Assembly (NCBI RefSeq): GCF_002197845.1
Contig: NZ_NIDE01000020.1
Span: forward strand, 295,460 to 359,459
DNA from: Fimbriiglobus ruber
GTDB lineage: Bacteria; Planctomycetota; Planctomycetia; Gemmatales; Gemmataceae
Length of the DNA stretch: 64,000 nt
Reading direction: 5' to 3'
Under the pieces are notes generated by a model. The model ran no database searches, was not told where the DNA came from, and was given only the letters and a program-made list of their open reading frames with translations. Positions within the stretch are counted from its first letter, which is position 1. Each line of letters opens with the position of its first letter. The translations under genes were made by a program, and so were the position numbers. Shown here one piece after another: positions 52,891 to 62,912 of the stretch.

Positions 52891-54600
52891 TCAGTAGTCT
52901 GTGACGACCTCACCGCCCGTGGGCGTGATCAGAGCCTTGAGCGTCTTGGGTGCGACACCAGGCGCGACGTAACGGACCGACCCGTCGAAGAACGCGACGA
53001 GGAGACTTCCGAACGGCTTCATCAAGTCGGGCAACGGCTTTTCGATGTCGATCTCGATGTCGTCCGGCTTCGTCCAGGTGACCGGCTCCCCCGTCGCGGC
53101 GGCCATGAACGTATTCGACGTCCCGTCAGTAATGTCCACAAAGCGCCGCTTCTTTACCGGATCGAACCCGGCGTCCTTGCCCACGAACACCTTGTAGAAT
53201 GTTTTACCCACTTCGGCCGGAAGTCTCGGGTCGGCGTAGGTAATTGGCATCAACGGGATCAGCTTCTTGTTGTGTTCGCTGTCCCACGGCTCGTCGAGCT
53301 TGAACTGGTTGTACAACTGGTTTTGCTCGATGTACGGCAAAATACTGACGCGCCAACTCAGTAATTTCTTTCCGTTCTTGTCCGTGATCGCGGCCGCCGG
53401 CAAAGTCCCGTAGGTAGCTTCGTAGTTGTGCATCGCGAGGGCGATCTGCTTCAGGTTGTTCGTGGACCTGGCACGCGACGCCGCCTCGCGCGTTTTTTGC
53501 ACGGCCGGCAACAAGAGCCCGACGGATACCGCGCTCATGCCAAAGTAGGCCGTCGCCCAGGGCGGGGCGGTGACCGAGACCGCGAGGGCGTTCCCCTCCC
53601 GGGTCACGGGCGGGTCGGCCAGGATCTCGTCGGCGACGTTCAGGGCTCCGAGGGCGGCCACTGCTCCGACGGCGATCGGGAGGTCTTCGATCGGCCGGGG
53701 TTTTAGGAGGGGCTGCTTGGGATACAGTTGCTTTTCCGCCTCCATCCGCGGCTGGTTGAGCCCCATGCGGGCGAGTTCGGCGGCCTTCCGCAGGGCCTTC
53801 TCCGCCGCCATCGCGTCGGCCTCGTTCGCGTACACCAACTTCGCGGCCACCGTCGCCGACTGAGCCAGGTCGAGGGAGACGGTGGCGAATTCGGCCTGGA
53901 GCAGCGGCTTGAATTCCGGCGGCAGGTGTTCGAGTTCGGGCGGGAGCGGCAGTTTCTTGGCGTTAACGGCGGCGAACAGGGTTTTACCGACGGCCAGGCG
54001 GACGGCCGCGGTCATGCTACCGGCCGCCTTGGCAGGGTGGGCGAGGAACGCCGGTAGCCCCTTCTCGTCCCCAAACACAAGCATCTTGTCGTCCGGAAAA
54101 TGGACGGCAATGTGTTGCTTCTCATCGACGTAGTAGTCCCTTCCGCCGGACTTGAGCGGCTTGGCATCCGGGAGATACGCCTGTCGCACCGAGGCCGGGT
54201 CGAAGGCGGCGGTGAACGTGACGACGCCGACCAGTACGGGCTGGTTCTGTCCGGGTTCCATCGGGAGGGCGATCGCGGTCACCCGGTCGACGGTGGACGG
54301 CGGGGGGACGAACTGGGCGTCGAGGGCAGCCAGGGCTTTCGGGCCGGCCTTGAGGAACATCTGCCGGTACATCTTGACCGACTCGTGCTTCCATGCGTCC
54401 GCCACCCGGACGTGAACGAACCCGAGGGCGTCCCCCGGGATGAGGGCCAAATCCGCCGGCAGATCGCCGGCCGCCACGGGTGGTGCGGCGGGTTGTCGGG
54501 CATCGACCCTGCAAGGCGAGCCAATGGCCACGAGTGCGCAAGCCAGGCCGGCCAGCGCGGCGGGCTTGAGCGATGCGAGAAGCCAACGTGCGGCAGACAT
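52891..54600 (-). CDS. Exported protein with N-terminal unknown domain and DUF1559 module (paralogue 2)
   Basis: The 569-residue protein is closely similar along its whole length to the neighbour at 50972, with shared signal peptide (MSAARWLLASLKPAALAG) and long identical stretches such as LPLPPELEHLPPEFKPLLQ. The DUF1559 module covers about 375-555 and contains LLLPAVQKTREAASRARSTN, ALAMHNYEATYG and FFDGSVRYV. The start ATG at 54600 matches that of the paralogue. The pair clearly arose by a fairly recent tandem duplication. Function unknown; export to the envelope is expected. Confidence 0.82.
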   Translation of the reverse strand: MSAARWLLASLKPAALAGLACALVAIGSPCRVDARQPAAPPVAAGDLPADLALIPGDALGFVHVRVADAWKHESVKMYRQMFLKAGPKALAALDAQFVPPPSTVDRVTAIALPMEPGQNQPVLVGVVTFTAAFDPASVRQAYLPDAKPLKSGGRDYYVDEKQHIAVHFPDDKMLVFGDEKGLPAFLAHPAKAAGSMTAAVRLAVGKTLFAAVNAKKLPLPPELEHLPPEFKPLLQAEFATVSLDLAQSATVAAKLVYANEADAMAAEKALRKAAELARMGLNQPRMEAEKQLYPKQPLLKPRPIEDLPIAVGAVAALGALNVADEILADPPVTREGNALAVSVTAPPWATAYFGMSAVSVGLLLPAVQKTREAASRARSTNNLKQIALAMHNYEATYGTLPAAAITDKNGKKLLSWRVSILPYIEQNQLYNQFKLDEPWDSEHNKKLIPLMPITYADPRLPAEVGKTFYKVFVGKDAGFDPVKKRRFVDITDGTSNTFMAAATGEPVTWTKPDDIEIDIEKPLPDLMKPFGSLLVAFFDGSVRYVAPGVAPKTLKALITPTGGEVVTDY

Positions 54601-54708
54601 GAGGAAGACCCCGAGCGAGTGACGAGGGGAGAGAGGGCCGGCGCCGACCGGCCCGGTGCGTTCGTAATTGTAACGACGACCGGGCCGCGGCATCTCGCGG
54701 CGGCCGAA

Positions 54709-56463
54709 TTACTCGTCATGCTTGTCCGGCGTCTCGCCGCCTGCCCGGGTGATGAGCTTGCGCAGCGATTCCGGTGAGATGCCCTTCCGCAACGTCCGAA
54801 CACTCCCGTCCGCCAGAAGGACCATCGCCCCTTTATTGTCGTACAAGAGGAATGGTGTGGGATCGGCTCTGGGGTCGAACTCGATGTCCTCCGGCTTAGT
54901 CCACGGTATCGCCTTGGCTGCATGAACTGCCATGAGTGTGTTCGAGGTTCCGTCGGTGATATCCCGGACCGACGTTTTCTCGAAAGGGGTGAACACCGCG
55001 CCGTTCCCGGAAAAAACACAGATGGGGGTCTTTTTCTCCCCCTCCTTGGTCACTCCCGGTATGGCATAGATGCTGGGCATGGCATGTGTTTCCAGCACTT
55101 TCTTGTTGTGTTCACTATCCCACGGCTCGTCAAGTTTAAATTGATTGTAGAGCGGTTGTTGCTCAATGTAAGGCAGGATACGAACGCGCCAGCTGAGAAG
55201 TTTCTTGCCGTCTTTTTCTACGTCACCTGGGAGGCACCGGCGCAAGCTGTCGTGATCGTGCATGGCCACGCCGATGAATTTCAAATTCTTGATCTTCTTC
55301 GTGTTTAGAGTTTGGATCGAATGCGTTTGTTCGACCAGGAACATGCTGCCGGCGGCGGCCACAGCCAGGCCGACATAGGGGGTGACCCAGGCGGGGGCGG
55401 TGACGGATGTCGTTAGCACATTCCCAGTGCGGACGACGGGCGGGTCGGCCAAAATCTCGTCGACCAAATTCAAAGCGGCGAGTTTGGTGAGATGGGTCAT
55501 CACCTCTGGCAGTTCCTCGATCGGGCGGTATTTGTCCCCCGATGCTTTCTTGGACAAGCCTTGTTCTTGCTCGATTCGGTCCGGTTTGAGGTAGATCCGC
55601 GCCATCTCGGCCACTTTCTTCAATGCCTTTTCGACTTCTGCCGTGTCGCCCGGAGCCGCGCAAGCGATTTTCGCGGTTGCCTTCACAGATTGCCCGAGTT
55701 CGAGCGACAGCGTGGCGGACTGAATTTTCGTCAACGGCTTTAAGTCGACCGGAATGTCGTTCCCCAGTTTTTCCTCCAAGATGAAAGACACCATTTGACC
55801 ACTCATGTGGGCGTATGCGAGTTTTCCCGAGGCCTCACGGGCGGCCGGATGCACTTCGTTTGCCGGCTTGGCGAGTCCCGAGAGAAACCTCGGCAAGTGC
55901 TTTTCATTCCCGAACACGATCGTTGTCTTGTTCGGGAAATAAGCGGCAGACTGGCCGTCGACGTAGTACGCGCGCCCGGCGACCTTCTTGGATACCGCGT
56001 CCGACATGTACGCCGCCCGCACGACCGCCGGGTCGAACGGCGTCGAATACGTCACGATCCCGATTAACGGCTCGTCGCTGTGGTTGGCGAACGGATTGTT
56101 GTGTAGGTTCTGGTCAATCGGAAGCATGACGGCGGTGACCGCTTCGACCGTGGACATCGGCGGCACGAATTCTTTGTCGAGTATTGCCAGCGCTTTCGGC
56201 CCCGCCTTCGCGAACACCTGCCGGTAGACTTTGACCGATTCGTGATTGATCGCGTCGGCCACCCGGACGTGAATGAATCCGAACGCGTTACTCGGGATCA
56301 TCGACAAGTCGGTCCGCAACTCCACGTCCGGCTTGGGTACCGCAGGTTGAGCCATACTCCCGGCCGGGAAGCCCAAAACCGCAGTTACGCAAACCATTGC
56401 GGTCGGCAGGAGGGTTCGTGTTCGGGCACGGATGAGAAAGGAAATCCAAGGAGCAGCGATCAT
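54709..56463 (-). CDS. Exported protein with N-terminal unknown domain and DUF1559 module (paralogue 1, divergent)
   Basis: The 584-residue protein has the same two-part layout as the next two genes but is much more divergent. Shared landmarks are MIPSNAFGFIHVRVADAINHESVK, FVPPMSTVEAVTAVMLP, LDEPWDSEHNKKVLE and the end motif LADGSVRTL. The signal peptide is at the start (ISFLIRARTRTLLPTAMVCVTAVLG). AGGGG stands eight bases before the ATG at 56463, which supports the start. The order suggests an older duplication gave this copy, and a later one the other two. Confidence 0.82.
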   Translation of the reverse strand: MIAAPWISFLIRARTRTLLPTAMVCVTAVLGFPAGSMAQPAVPKPDVELRTDLSMIPSNAFGFIHVRVADAINHESVKVYRQVFAKAGPKALAILDKEFVPPMSTVEAVTAVMLPIDQNLHNNPFANHSDEPLIGIVTYSTPFDPAVVRAAYMSDAVSKKVAGRAYYVDGQSAAYFPNKTTIVFGNEKHLPRFLSGLAKPANEVHPAAREASGKLAYAHMSGQMVSFILEEKLGNDIPVDLKPLTKIQSATLSLELGQSVKATAKIACAAPGDTAEVEKALKKVAEMARIYLKPDRIEQEQGLSKKASGDKYRPIEELPEVMTHLTKLAALNLVDEILADPPVVRTGNVLTTSVTAPAWVTPYVGLAVAAAGSMFLVEQTHSIQTLNTKKIKNLKFIGVAMHDHDSLRRCLPGDVEKDGKKLLSWRVRILPYIEQQPLYNQFKLDEPWDSEHNKKVLETHAMPSIYAIPGVTKEGEKKTPICVFSGNGAVFTPFEKTSVRDITDGTSNTLMAVHAAKAIPWTKPEDIEFDPRADPTPFLLYDNKGAMVLLADGSVRTLRKGISPESLRKLITRAGGETPDKHDE

Positions 56464-56637
56464 ACAAGCAACCCCTGGCGGGCAATGTGACACATGAGCC
56501 GGCACTCGAGCCGGCCTTTGCCCGCCACTATAACCGCGGGGGGTTCGGATGTTCTTGAGAAAACCCTCGGAAAATCCGGGCGGTGTCCGGCAAAGAGGGC
56601 TGCCGTAACAGGTGCCCGGGCCGAGTACGGCCGCCTG

Positions 56638-59600
56638 TTACAGCAACCGCTCGCCGCGGCGGATAATCCACTCGCACCCGAGCAGAACCAGCAGCAGGAT
56701 GAACGCCGCTTCGGTATTCCAGAGCGATAGGGGAGGGAGCGGCTGGTTGAGGGGAACGCGGGCCACGTCGGGCAGGTCGTCTACGACCTTGTCGGCGTCC
56801 GCCAGAGTGTAGAACTTGCCTCTCGACTCGGTCGCCGCCCGTTGTAGATCCGCGCGGTTCATCTCCAGTCGCTCCCGCTCACCCGGGGGCGGCAGCACTT
56901 TCGCTTCGGCCCGCGGGTAAGTTCCCGCCGCGGCTGGATCGGTGAGCAGGAATTTGTACTCCCCTTCCGGCGTGCGGGTCACCAGCGTTTGGTACGTTGC
57001 CCGCGTTCCTTCGACCTTGGCGAGTTGGACCGTCTGCGCGTCGACCGTGCCGGCGGGCGAGGCGGCGGCCGGGGCGTCCGATTTGCGGAGTGGGGTTCGC
57101 TCGATCGCCACCTTCACCGCGGTTTCGGGCGGTGGCGGTGGGGCGTCGTCCGGGAAGCGGACCGTGATCCGGATCGGCTCGTCGCGGCGGTAAGCCGTCT
57201 GCTTATCGGTCCGCAGTTCGGGGCGGGAGACGCGGTTCCGGGCGAGAACACGGACAGCCTGGTTCCAGAACTGGTTGAACCGGTCTTCGCCCCGCCACCG
57301 CCACCGCCAGGTTTCGTCGAACCCGAAGAAAATGACCCGCCCGGCCCCGACGAATTGTTGGAGGACGAGCGGGTGCGGCTCGCCCGAGTTTGCCCCGGCA
57401 CGGGTGGGGTGAATCGCCAGCACCTCGGCCGACTGCTTCGGCTTGTACCCGCCCGCAGCCCACAGCATCGGCCGGAGGCCGGCCCACACCCGGGCGTTCT
57501 CCGCCGCGTCGCGGGAGAAGCGGAACAGCGGGTGGGTCAGGCCGAACGGGGTCAGTTTGAACTGATAGCCGTCCGCGCTCTGCGTCAGACTCGCCGCCTT
57601 CGGTGCTTCCTTCGGGCCGTCGCCGGGCACGACGGGGAGCAGGTCGGCGAGCGGGGTGTTGAACAGCTTTTGCGGCGACGCCTGCTCGCCGGCGACGAAC
57701 AACAGGCCGCCGCCCCGCACTTTGACGAACTCGGCCAGGTCTTGAAATGTCTGTGTGGAGCGGGGCAGTTGGGCGGGGTCGATGTCTCCGAGAATGACCA
57801 CGTCGTACTCGAACAACTCCGTCTTGGTCGGAAATTCGCGGACCGCGCTGCGGTCTTGCTCCGCGTAGCCGGCCGACGCGTCGAGCAGCAACGTCCGCAG
57901 GTCGATCGACTTGTTCCCGGCGACCGCGTCGGTCTCGCGCTCCAGGAGGACTTTGACGAACCGGAACTCGTACCGCGGGTATCCCTCGACGTACAAGACG
58001 CGGAGCCGGCGGGACTCGGTAACTAGGACGACCCGCTCGATCCGGTTGTTCCCGGCCTCGGCTTCGTTGCCCTGGACCGGCACGTCGATGATGTACGTCT
58101 TTTCGCCTGGTTCGTTGGGGATGGTCGACAGCCGCACGGGAACGGGCTTACCGGGCGGCCCGGTGCGGACGACGGTACGGGCTCGCTCGACGAGGCGGTC
58201 ACCCGTCCGCTCATAGAGCACTACGGGTACGTCCTTCGGGGCGGGCGGTCCGTGGGCGGTGAGCTGGGCCTCGAATTCGAGCACGTCCCCCTTCAAGACC
58301 ACATCGGCGGCCTGGAGGTCGGAGAGGACCAGGTCAGGCGGCTCGCGGGCGTCCCCGACGCCGATCAGGTAGAGCGGGACGCCGACCCGCGCGGCTTCCC
58401 GGCCGGCTTTCGGCAGGTCGTCGCCGGCGGTCGTCACCCCGTCCGTGTACGCGATGACGGCGGCGAGCGACCCACCCCGGAACGCCTTCAGCACCGCCTC
58501 AACGCAGTCGCCGAGCCGACTCGCCTCGCCATCGGCGACGAGTTTCTCGACCTCCTGCCGGCCCGCGGCCGCGTCGCCCGGGTCGTTCAGTTCGGCCACG
58601 AGTTTGGCCTGATCGGCGATCGAGTAAACGTGAACCTTGACCCGGCGTTCGGTGAGCAGTCGGGTGATCAGGTCACCGTCCGGGCGGGCGACGAGGAGTT
58701 TCGCCAACCGCAGGCGGTCGACCTGTCCCAGGCCCGCCGCCCGCGTCAATTCCTCGGCCTTTGCGCGCACGGCCGGGTCTTGCAGGTCGTCCACGGTCGC
58801 CATACTCGCGGACGTGTCCAGCAGGATCGCCACGTCGGGCCATCCCTCACGATCGAAGGCGAGCCGAACCTGCGGGAGGAAGGCGGCCGCGATCAGCAAG
58901 ACGGCCGCCACGCGGAGAAGGGCGGGCAGGATCACGCGGCCGCGCGACCCCGCCCCGCGCCGTTCGAGCCAGTACAGGGCGGCGACGCCCAAGCACGCGG
59001 CCGCCGTCACGCCCGTCAGAACGCGGTAATCGGTCCGGGCCGATTTCATGTATACGAGGGATGTTTCGAGCCGCCATCGCGTCCCTTCCCCCGGTCCGGC
59101 CGGGGGCACACCCAGAACCCGTTCGACGCCGGACCGCCAGCTTTCGGGCAGGAACCCAAGCGGGTGGCCCGTAATGTCGTTGTGGGCCAGCACGGCGAGA
59201 ATCACGGCGACCGCGGCGAGAGGGAGCAGGGCGGCGACCGCGATGGCCGGTCGCGCCCACGTTCGCTTCTCGGGTGGGTTGCCGGTCGATCGCCCGGCGA
59301 ATGACGACCGAGATGGCCCCACCCGCCAGGCGAGCCAGAGTTCCAGCACCAGTACGCCGAGGGCGGCGGTCAACAGCCACCGCGCGAGGGTCGGGCCGTG
59401 CGGCACCGGCGTCATCGTGACCAGGACGTCGCCGCCCGCGTCCCCCGCGGCGTCGGTCGGATCGGTAACGACGCGGACGGCGCCCAGGGCTCGCAGTTCG
59501 TTCGAGTCGATCCGCCGCAGGTCGGACTCGCTGCCACCGCCCGGCGTCGTCTCGGGCACGTTCACCGCGAAGACGCGGTCCCGCCGCCCGCCGGCCGTCA

Positions 59601-61701
59601 CGCGGTAGAGCCCGGACAGGGGAGTGTCCGAAAACCGAATCACCCCCGCTTCGTCACCGGCGACAACCGGGACATTGGCAGCGGTGCCGTCCGGCGACGT
59701 GACCGTAGCCGTGAGGCCAACCGCGTTCACAGGCAGGAATTCCTCGATCGCCTCGCCGACGCGCAACGTGTGCCGGTCCGGGTTGGCGGCCGCGAACCGC
59801 AGGACTTCGTGCGCGAACGGCAGGTAGCTCGGGAGTACCGGCCAGTCGGTCCAGTCGTTGTTGAACGTACTCGTGTACACGACCACGCGGCCGCGATACC
59901 GGGGCCATTCGACGACGGCCGCGTCGGGCTTCTCCACCTTTACGGGCGGCTCGGGTGCCGCAGCGCCGGCGACCGCCACCGGCTCGGCGGGGACGAACGA
60001 GAGAATCCGTCTGGCACGGCCGTCGGCGGGGGCGTCGATTTGGACGTACTTGCGAAACGGGACGGTCGTGAGTCCGGCCCGCGCGTTGTCGGCCCGGAAC
60101 GCAGATAGCGGCGGCCGACGATAGGCGTCCTCGGCGGCCGCGAGCCGGAACCCAGGGTCGTCCGGCCCGGTCGTGGATCGTACGCCCAGAAGTTTGCCGG
60201 GGAGTAGCCCGTTCCCTTCGTCGTAAAGGAGGCGGTTGTAGAGGTCGAGGTTGGCCGCCGCGGACGGCCCGAGGCCGATCACCAGGCCGCCCCCGCGCTT
60301 CAAGTGGGCGTCCAACCGGGCGACCTGGGCCTGGGACAATGTCGGGACATCGCAGAGGAACACGCAGTCCACGCCGCTCAGGTCGCCGAGAGTCGGGTCT
60401 TCAAACTCGGTCATGCGGACGGTCCGCGCCCGGGCCGGGTTTCCGGGTAGCCGGCGACCGCCCGGGTTGAGCGCTTCCTGGAGATACTCGGCGGAGCCTT
60501 TCAGAGGGGCGGCGGACGGCTTCCCGTTTACGATGATGGTCGGGAGCCCGTCGCGGACTTCCACGGCCAGCGTGCGAACATCGTCCGCCGGCAGGTCGTC
60601 GGATTCGACGAGCTTCGCCCGGACCAGATGCAGCCCGGCTTCGCGGAACAGGGCCGCCCCTTCGAGCGCGAACGTGACGGACACCCGCTGCCCGGCCGGG
60701 ACCGTCTCGATCACCCGCTGCTCGATCGGGAACAGGGTCGCTTCCGGCCCGCCGGCCGATGGGCGGCCGACGGACAGGTCCAGTCGCACGTGCTTCTTGT
60801 CCGTCCGCCCGAAGTTCTGGACGACGGCAGTGACGGCCGCCGGGGCATCGACGAGGGGAAGCGGGTCGGCCAGGACGAGGTCGGTGATGGCGACGTTGTC
60901 AACGTCGCCGTTGACGACGTCCACGACCGCCACATCGGCCCGCGGGAGGACGCGGTGCCAGACGTCCGGCACCGCCCCGTCGGTTTTGGGCAGGAGCCCA
61001 CTCCAGGCGGACCGCTGCATGTCCGTGAACAACAGCACCTGCCGCCGCGGGTAGGCGTGCGGGGATCGGGAAAGCGTGTCGGCCGCCATGGCCAGTCCGC
61101 CGGCCAGATCGGTCGTCCCGTGCGTCGGCTTGAGCCCGCGGAGTTCGGTCAGGATCTTCTCGGGGTCGGCCGCCGGTCCGGGAACGACCGCCTGGGCCGC
61201 CCCCGAGAGGACGATCAGGGTAAACCCGTCGCCCGGGTTGGCCGCCCGGACCGCCTGCTCGGCCCGCTCGATCGCGACCTCGAACCGGGTCCGTTCACCG
61301 GCCCGCGCGGTCATGCTGAGCGAGCCGTCGACGAGGAGAACGCGGTGCGTCCGCGGCGCGTTCGAGTGGGCTTCCATCCGCCCTGGGACGATCGACTGCC
61401 AGACCGACTCGGCCCACGGCGTCACGGCGCACATCGCGGCGAGCGGGAGCAGAACGGCGAGAATCCGGGCGGCGAGCAGAACCCACCGGTCGACCCGCCG
61501 CCGGTGCCGCTTCTGAGCGGCGAGCAGAAAGCGGACCGCGGCCCACGGGACGACCTGATACCGCTGCCGGCTGAGCAGGTGGATGAGGACCGGCAGGGCC
61601 GCGGCCGCGGCCGCGGCGCCGGCCGCCATCAGCGGGACCGCGAACGACGCGACGAGGGGGGCGACAGCCGGTGCGAGTCCGACCGTCGAAGGGCTTGTCA
61701 T
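56638..61701 (-). CDS. Giant double-VWA membrane protein (BatA-like fused to a second VWA protein)
   Basis: The 1,687-residue protein looks like two usual planctomycete proteins joined end to end. The first half has the BatA-type N-terminus (AAALPVLIHLLSRQRYQVVPW), a helix near 75-95, a VWA domain with the metal site DGSLS (VLLVDGSLSMTA) and a helix near 795 (LLTAALGVLVLELWLAWRVG). The second half begins with further helices (IAVAALLPLAAVAVILAVLA, VLTGVTAAACLGVAALYWLE, LLRVAAVLLIAAAFLPQ), a second VWA domain with DTSAS, and a glutamine-amidotransferase-like region (YVEGYPRYEFRFVKVLLERE, DYDVVILGDIDP in part). A final helix (AFILLLVLLGCEWII) and RRGERLL end it. No MoxR gene adjoins it. I chose the ATG at 61701 rather than an earlier TTG. 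Confidence 0.8.
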   Translation of the reverse strand: MTSPSTVGLAPAVAPLVASFAVPLMAAGAAAAAAALPVLIHLLSRQRYQVVPWAAVRFLLAAQKRHRRRVDRWVLLAARILAVLLPLAAMCAVTPWAESVWQSIVPGRMEAHSNAPRTHRVLLVDGSLSMTARAGERTRFEVAIERAEQAVRAANPGDGFTLIVLSGAAQAVVPGPAADPEKILTELRGLKPTHGTTDLAGGLAMAADTLSRSPHAYPRRQVLLFTDMQRSAWSGLLPKTDGAVPDVWHRVLPRADVAVVDVVNGDVDNVAITDLVLADPLPLVDAPAAVTAVVQNFGRTDKKHVRLDLSVGRPSAGGPEATLFPIEQRVIETVPAGQRVSVTFALEGAALFREAGLHLVRAKLVESDDLPADDVRTLAVEVRDGLPTIIVNGKPSAAPLKGSAEYLQEALNPGGRRLPGNPARARTVRMTEFEDPTLGDLSGVDCVFLCDVPTLSQAQVARLDAHLKRGGGLVIGLGPSAAANLDLYNRLLYDEGNGLLPGKLLGVRSTTGPDDPGFRLAAAEDAYRRPPLSAFRADNARAGLTTVPFRKYVQIDAPADGRARRILSFVPAEPVAVAGAAAPEPPVKVEKPDAAVVEWPRYRGRVVVYTSTFNNDWTDWPVLPSYLPFAHEVLRFAAANPDRHTLRVGEAIEEFLPVNAVGLTATVTSPDGTAANVPVVAGDEAGVIRFSDTPLSGLYRVTAGGRRDRVFAVNVPETTPGGGSESDLRRIDSNELRALGAVRVVTDPTDAAGDAGGDVLVTMTPVPHGPTLARWLLTAALGVLVLELWLAWRVGPSRSSFAGRSTGNPPEKRTWARPAIAVAALLPLAAVAVILAVLAHNDITGHPLGFLPESWRSGVERVLGVPPAGPGEGTRWRLETSLVYMKSARTDYRVLTGVTAAACLGVAALYWLERRGAGSRGRVILPALLRVAAVLLIAAAFLPQVRLAFDREGWPDVAILLDTSASMATVDDLQDPAVRAKAEELTRAAGLGQVDRLRLAKLLVARPDGDLITRLLTERRVKVHVYSIADQAKLVAELNDPGDAAAGRQEVEKLVADGEASRLGDCVEAVLKAFRGGSLAAVIAYTDGVTTAGDDLPKAGREAARVGVPLYLIGVGDAREPPDLVLSDLQAADVVLKGDVLEFEAQLTAHGPPAPKDVPVVLYERTGDRLVERARTVVRTGPPGKPVPVRLSTIPNEPGEKTYIIDVPVQGNEAEAGNNRIERVVLVTESRRLRVLYVEGYPRYEFRFVKVLLERETDAVAGNKSIDLRTLLLDASAGYAEQDRSAVREFPTKTELFEYDVVILGDIDPAQLPRSTQTFQDLAEFVKVRGGGLLFVAGEQASPQKLFNTPLADLLPVVPGDGPKEAPKAASLTQSADGYQFKLTPFGLTHPLFRFSRDAAENARVWAGLRPMLWAAGGYKPKQSAEVLAIHPTRAGANSGEPHPLVLQQFVGAGRVIFFGFDETWRWRWRGEDRFNQFWNQAVRVLARNRVSRPELRTDKQTAYRRDEPIRITVRFPDDAPPPPPETAVKVAIERTPLRKSDAPAAASPAGTVDAQTVQLAKVEGTRATYQTLVTRTPEGEYKFLLTDPAAAGTYPRAEAKVLPPPGERERLEMNRADLQRAATESRGKFYTLADADKVVDDLPDVARVPLNQPLPPLSLWNTEAAFILLLVLLGCEWIIRRGERLL

Positions 61702-62019
61702 TTCGGCCAACCCGGAAGGGGTCTCGGCCCGGTCCGGGGTCGACCCGGCGCCCGGGCCGCACCAGAATAGTTAGTATGGGGTTCCGGGGGGAGTCGTGCA
61801 ACGGGCGTGCCGTCAACGGGGGCAGAAAAATTGGCGTGCCCGGACCGCCGGACATCGGCATATAATGAATGTACTGACGAATAACGAGGTGTTCCCCAGC
61901 ATTCCCCGGCCCGTCCCCCTTGACGGGAACGCCCCCGGTGGATGAGATGATCGCTACCACGGACCCGGCCCGGCAGGCGGCCCGCGCCGGGGTGCAGTGG
62001 CTGGCGGAGGGCGGATCGA

Positions 62020-62850
62020 GTGTCCGGCATGTCCATGACCGAGCGGCCGAAGCGCGGCGTCCCGGAAGGCTTGTGGGTCCGGTGCCCGCAGTGCAAGGCG
62101 ACCGTATTCAAAAAGGAAGTGGCCGTCCGGCTCAACTGCTGCCCGGAATGTGAGCACCATTTCCCGACGTCCGCCCACGATCGGATCGTGCAACTGCTCG
62201 ACGAGGGTAGCTTTGAAGAGTGGGATACCGACCTGCGGCCGGTCGACCCGCTCGGGTTCGTCGACCGCATCCCGTACCACCAGCGGCTGGTCGAAGAGCA
62301 GACCAAGACCGGCATGTACGACGCCGCCGTGACTGGAAAAGGCTTCGTCCGCGGGCGGGGCGTCGTCCTCGGCATCACCGATTTCGCGTTCATGGCCGGC
62401 AGCATGGGGTCGGTAGTCGGGGAAAAACTAACGCGGGCGGTCGAGCGGGCGACCGAGGCCAAGATGCCGCTCATCATCGTGAGTGGGTCGGGCGGCGGGG
62501 CGCGGATGCAGGAAGGCATCCTGTCGCTCATGCAGATGGCCAAGGTGTCGGCCGCGCTCGCCCGGTATCACCAGGCGGGCGGGTTGTACGTCGCGATTCT
62601 GACGAACCCGACGATGGGCGGCGTGGCCGCGAGCTGGGCGTTTCAGGGCGACCTGACCCTGGCGGAGCCGAAGGCGATGATCGGCTTCGCCGGCGCGCGG
62701 ACGATCAAGAACACGATCCGGCTCGAACTCCCCGAGGGGTTCCAGACTAGCGAGTTCCTGCTGAAACACGGGTTCGTCGACCGGATCGTCCACCGCCGGG
62801 ACATCCGCACCGAAGTCGCCCGGATCATCGACTATTGTGAAATCGGCTGA
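62020..62850 (+). CDS. accD: Acetyl-CoA carboxylase carboxyltransferase subunit beta
   Basis: The 276-residue protein is AccD, one subunit of the carboxyltransferase that makes malonyl-CoA for fatty acid synthesis. The N-terminal zinc ribbon has CPQC and CPEC (residues about 22-45). The crotonase-like core has [49 protein letters not shown] and [14 protein letters not shown] chose the GTG at 62020 because GGAGG stands nine bases before it; the next start, ATG at 62029, is too far from that site. It runs just ahead of the kinase gene. The partner gene accA is not in the window. Confidence 0.93.
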   Translation: MSGMSMTERPKRGVPEGLWVRCPQCKATVFKKEVAVRLNCCPECEHHFPTSAHDRIVQLLDEGSFEEWDTDLRPVDPLGFVDRIPYHQRLVEEQTKTGMYDAAVTGKGFVRGRGVVLGITDFAFMAGSMGSVVGEKLTRAVERATEAKMPLIIVSGSGGGARMQEGILSLMQMAKVSAALARYHQAGGLYVAILTNPTMGGVAASWAFQGDLTLAEPKAMIGFAGARTIKNTIRLELPEGFQTSEFLLKHGFVDRIVHRRDIRTEVARIIDYCEIG

Positions 62851-62912
62851 CCGGTGCCCGCCCGCCCGGACATTAGACTCTGACCCCGTTTACCGTCTAC
62901 CGGGACTCGCAC

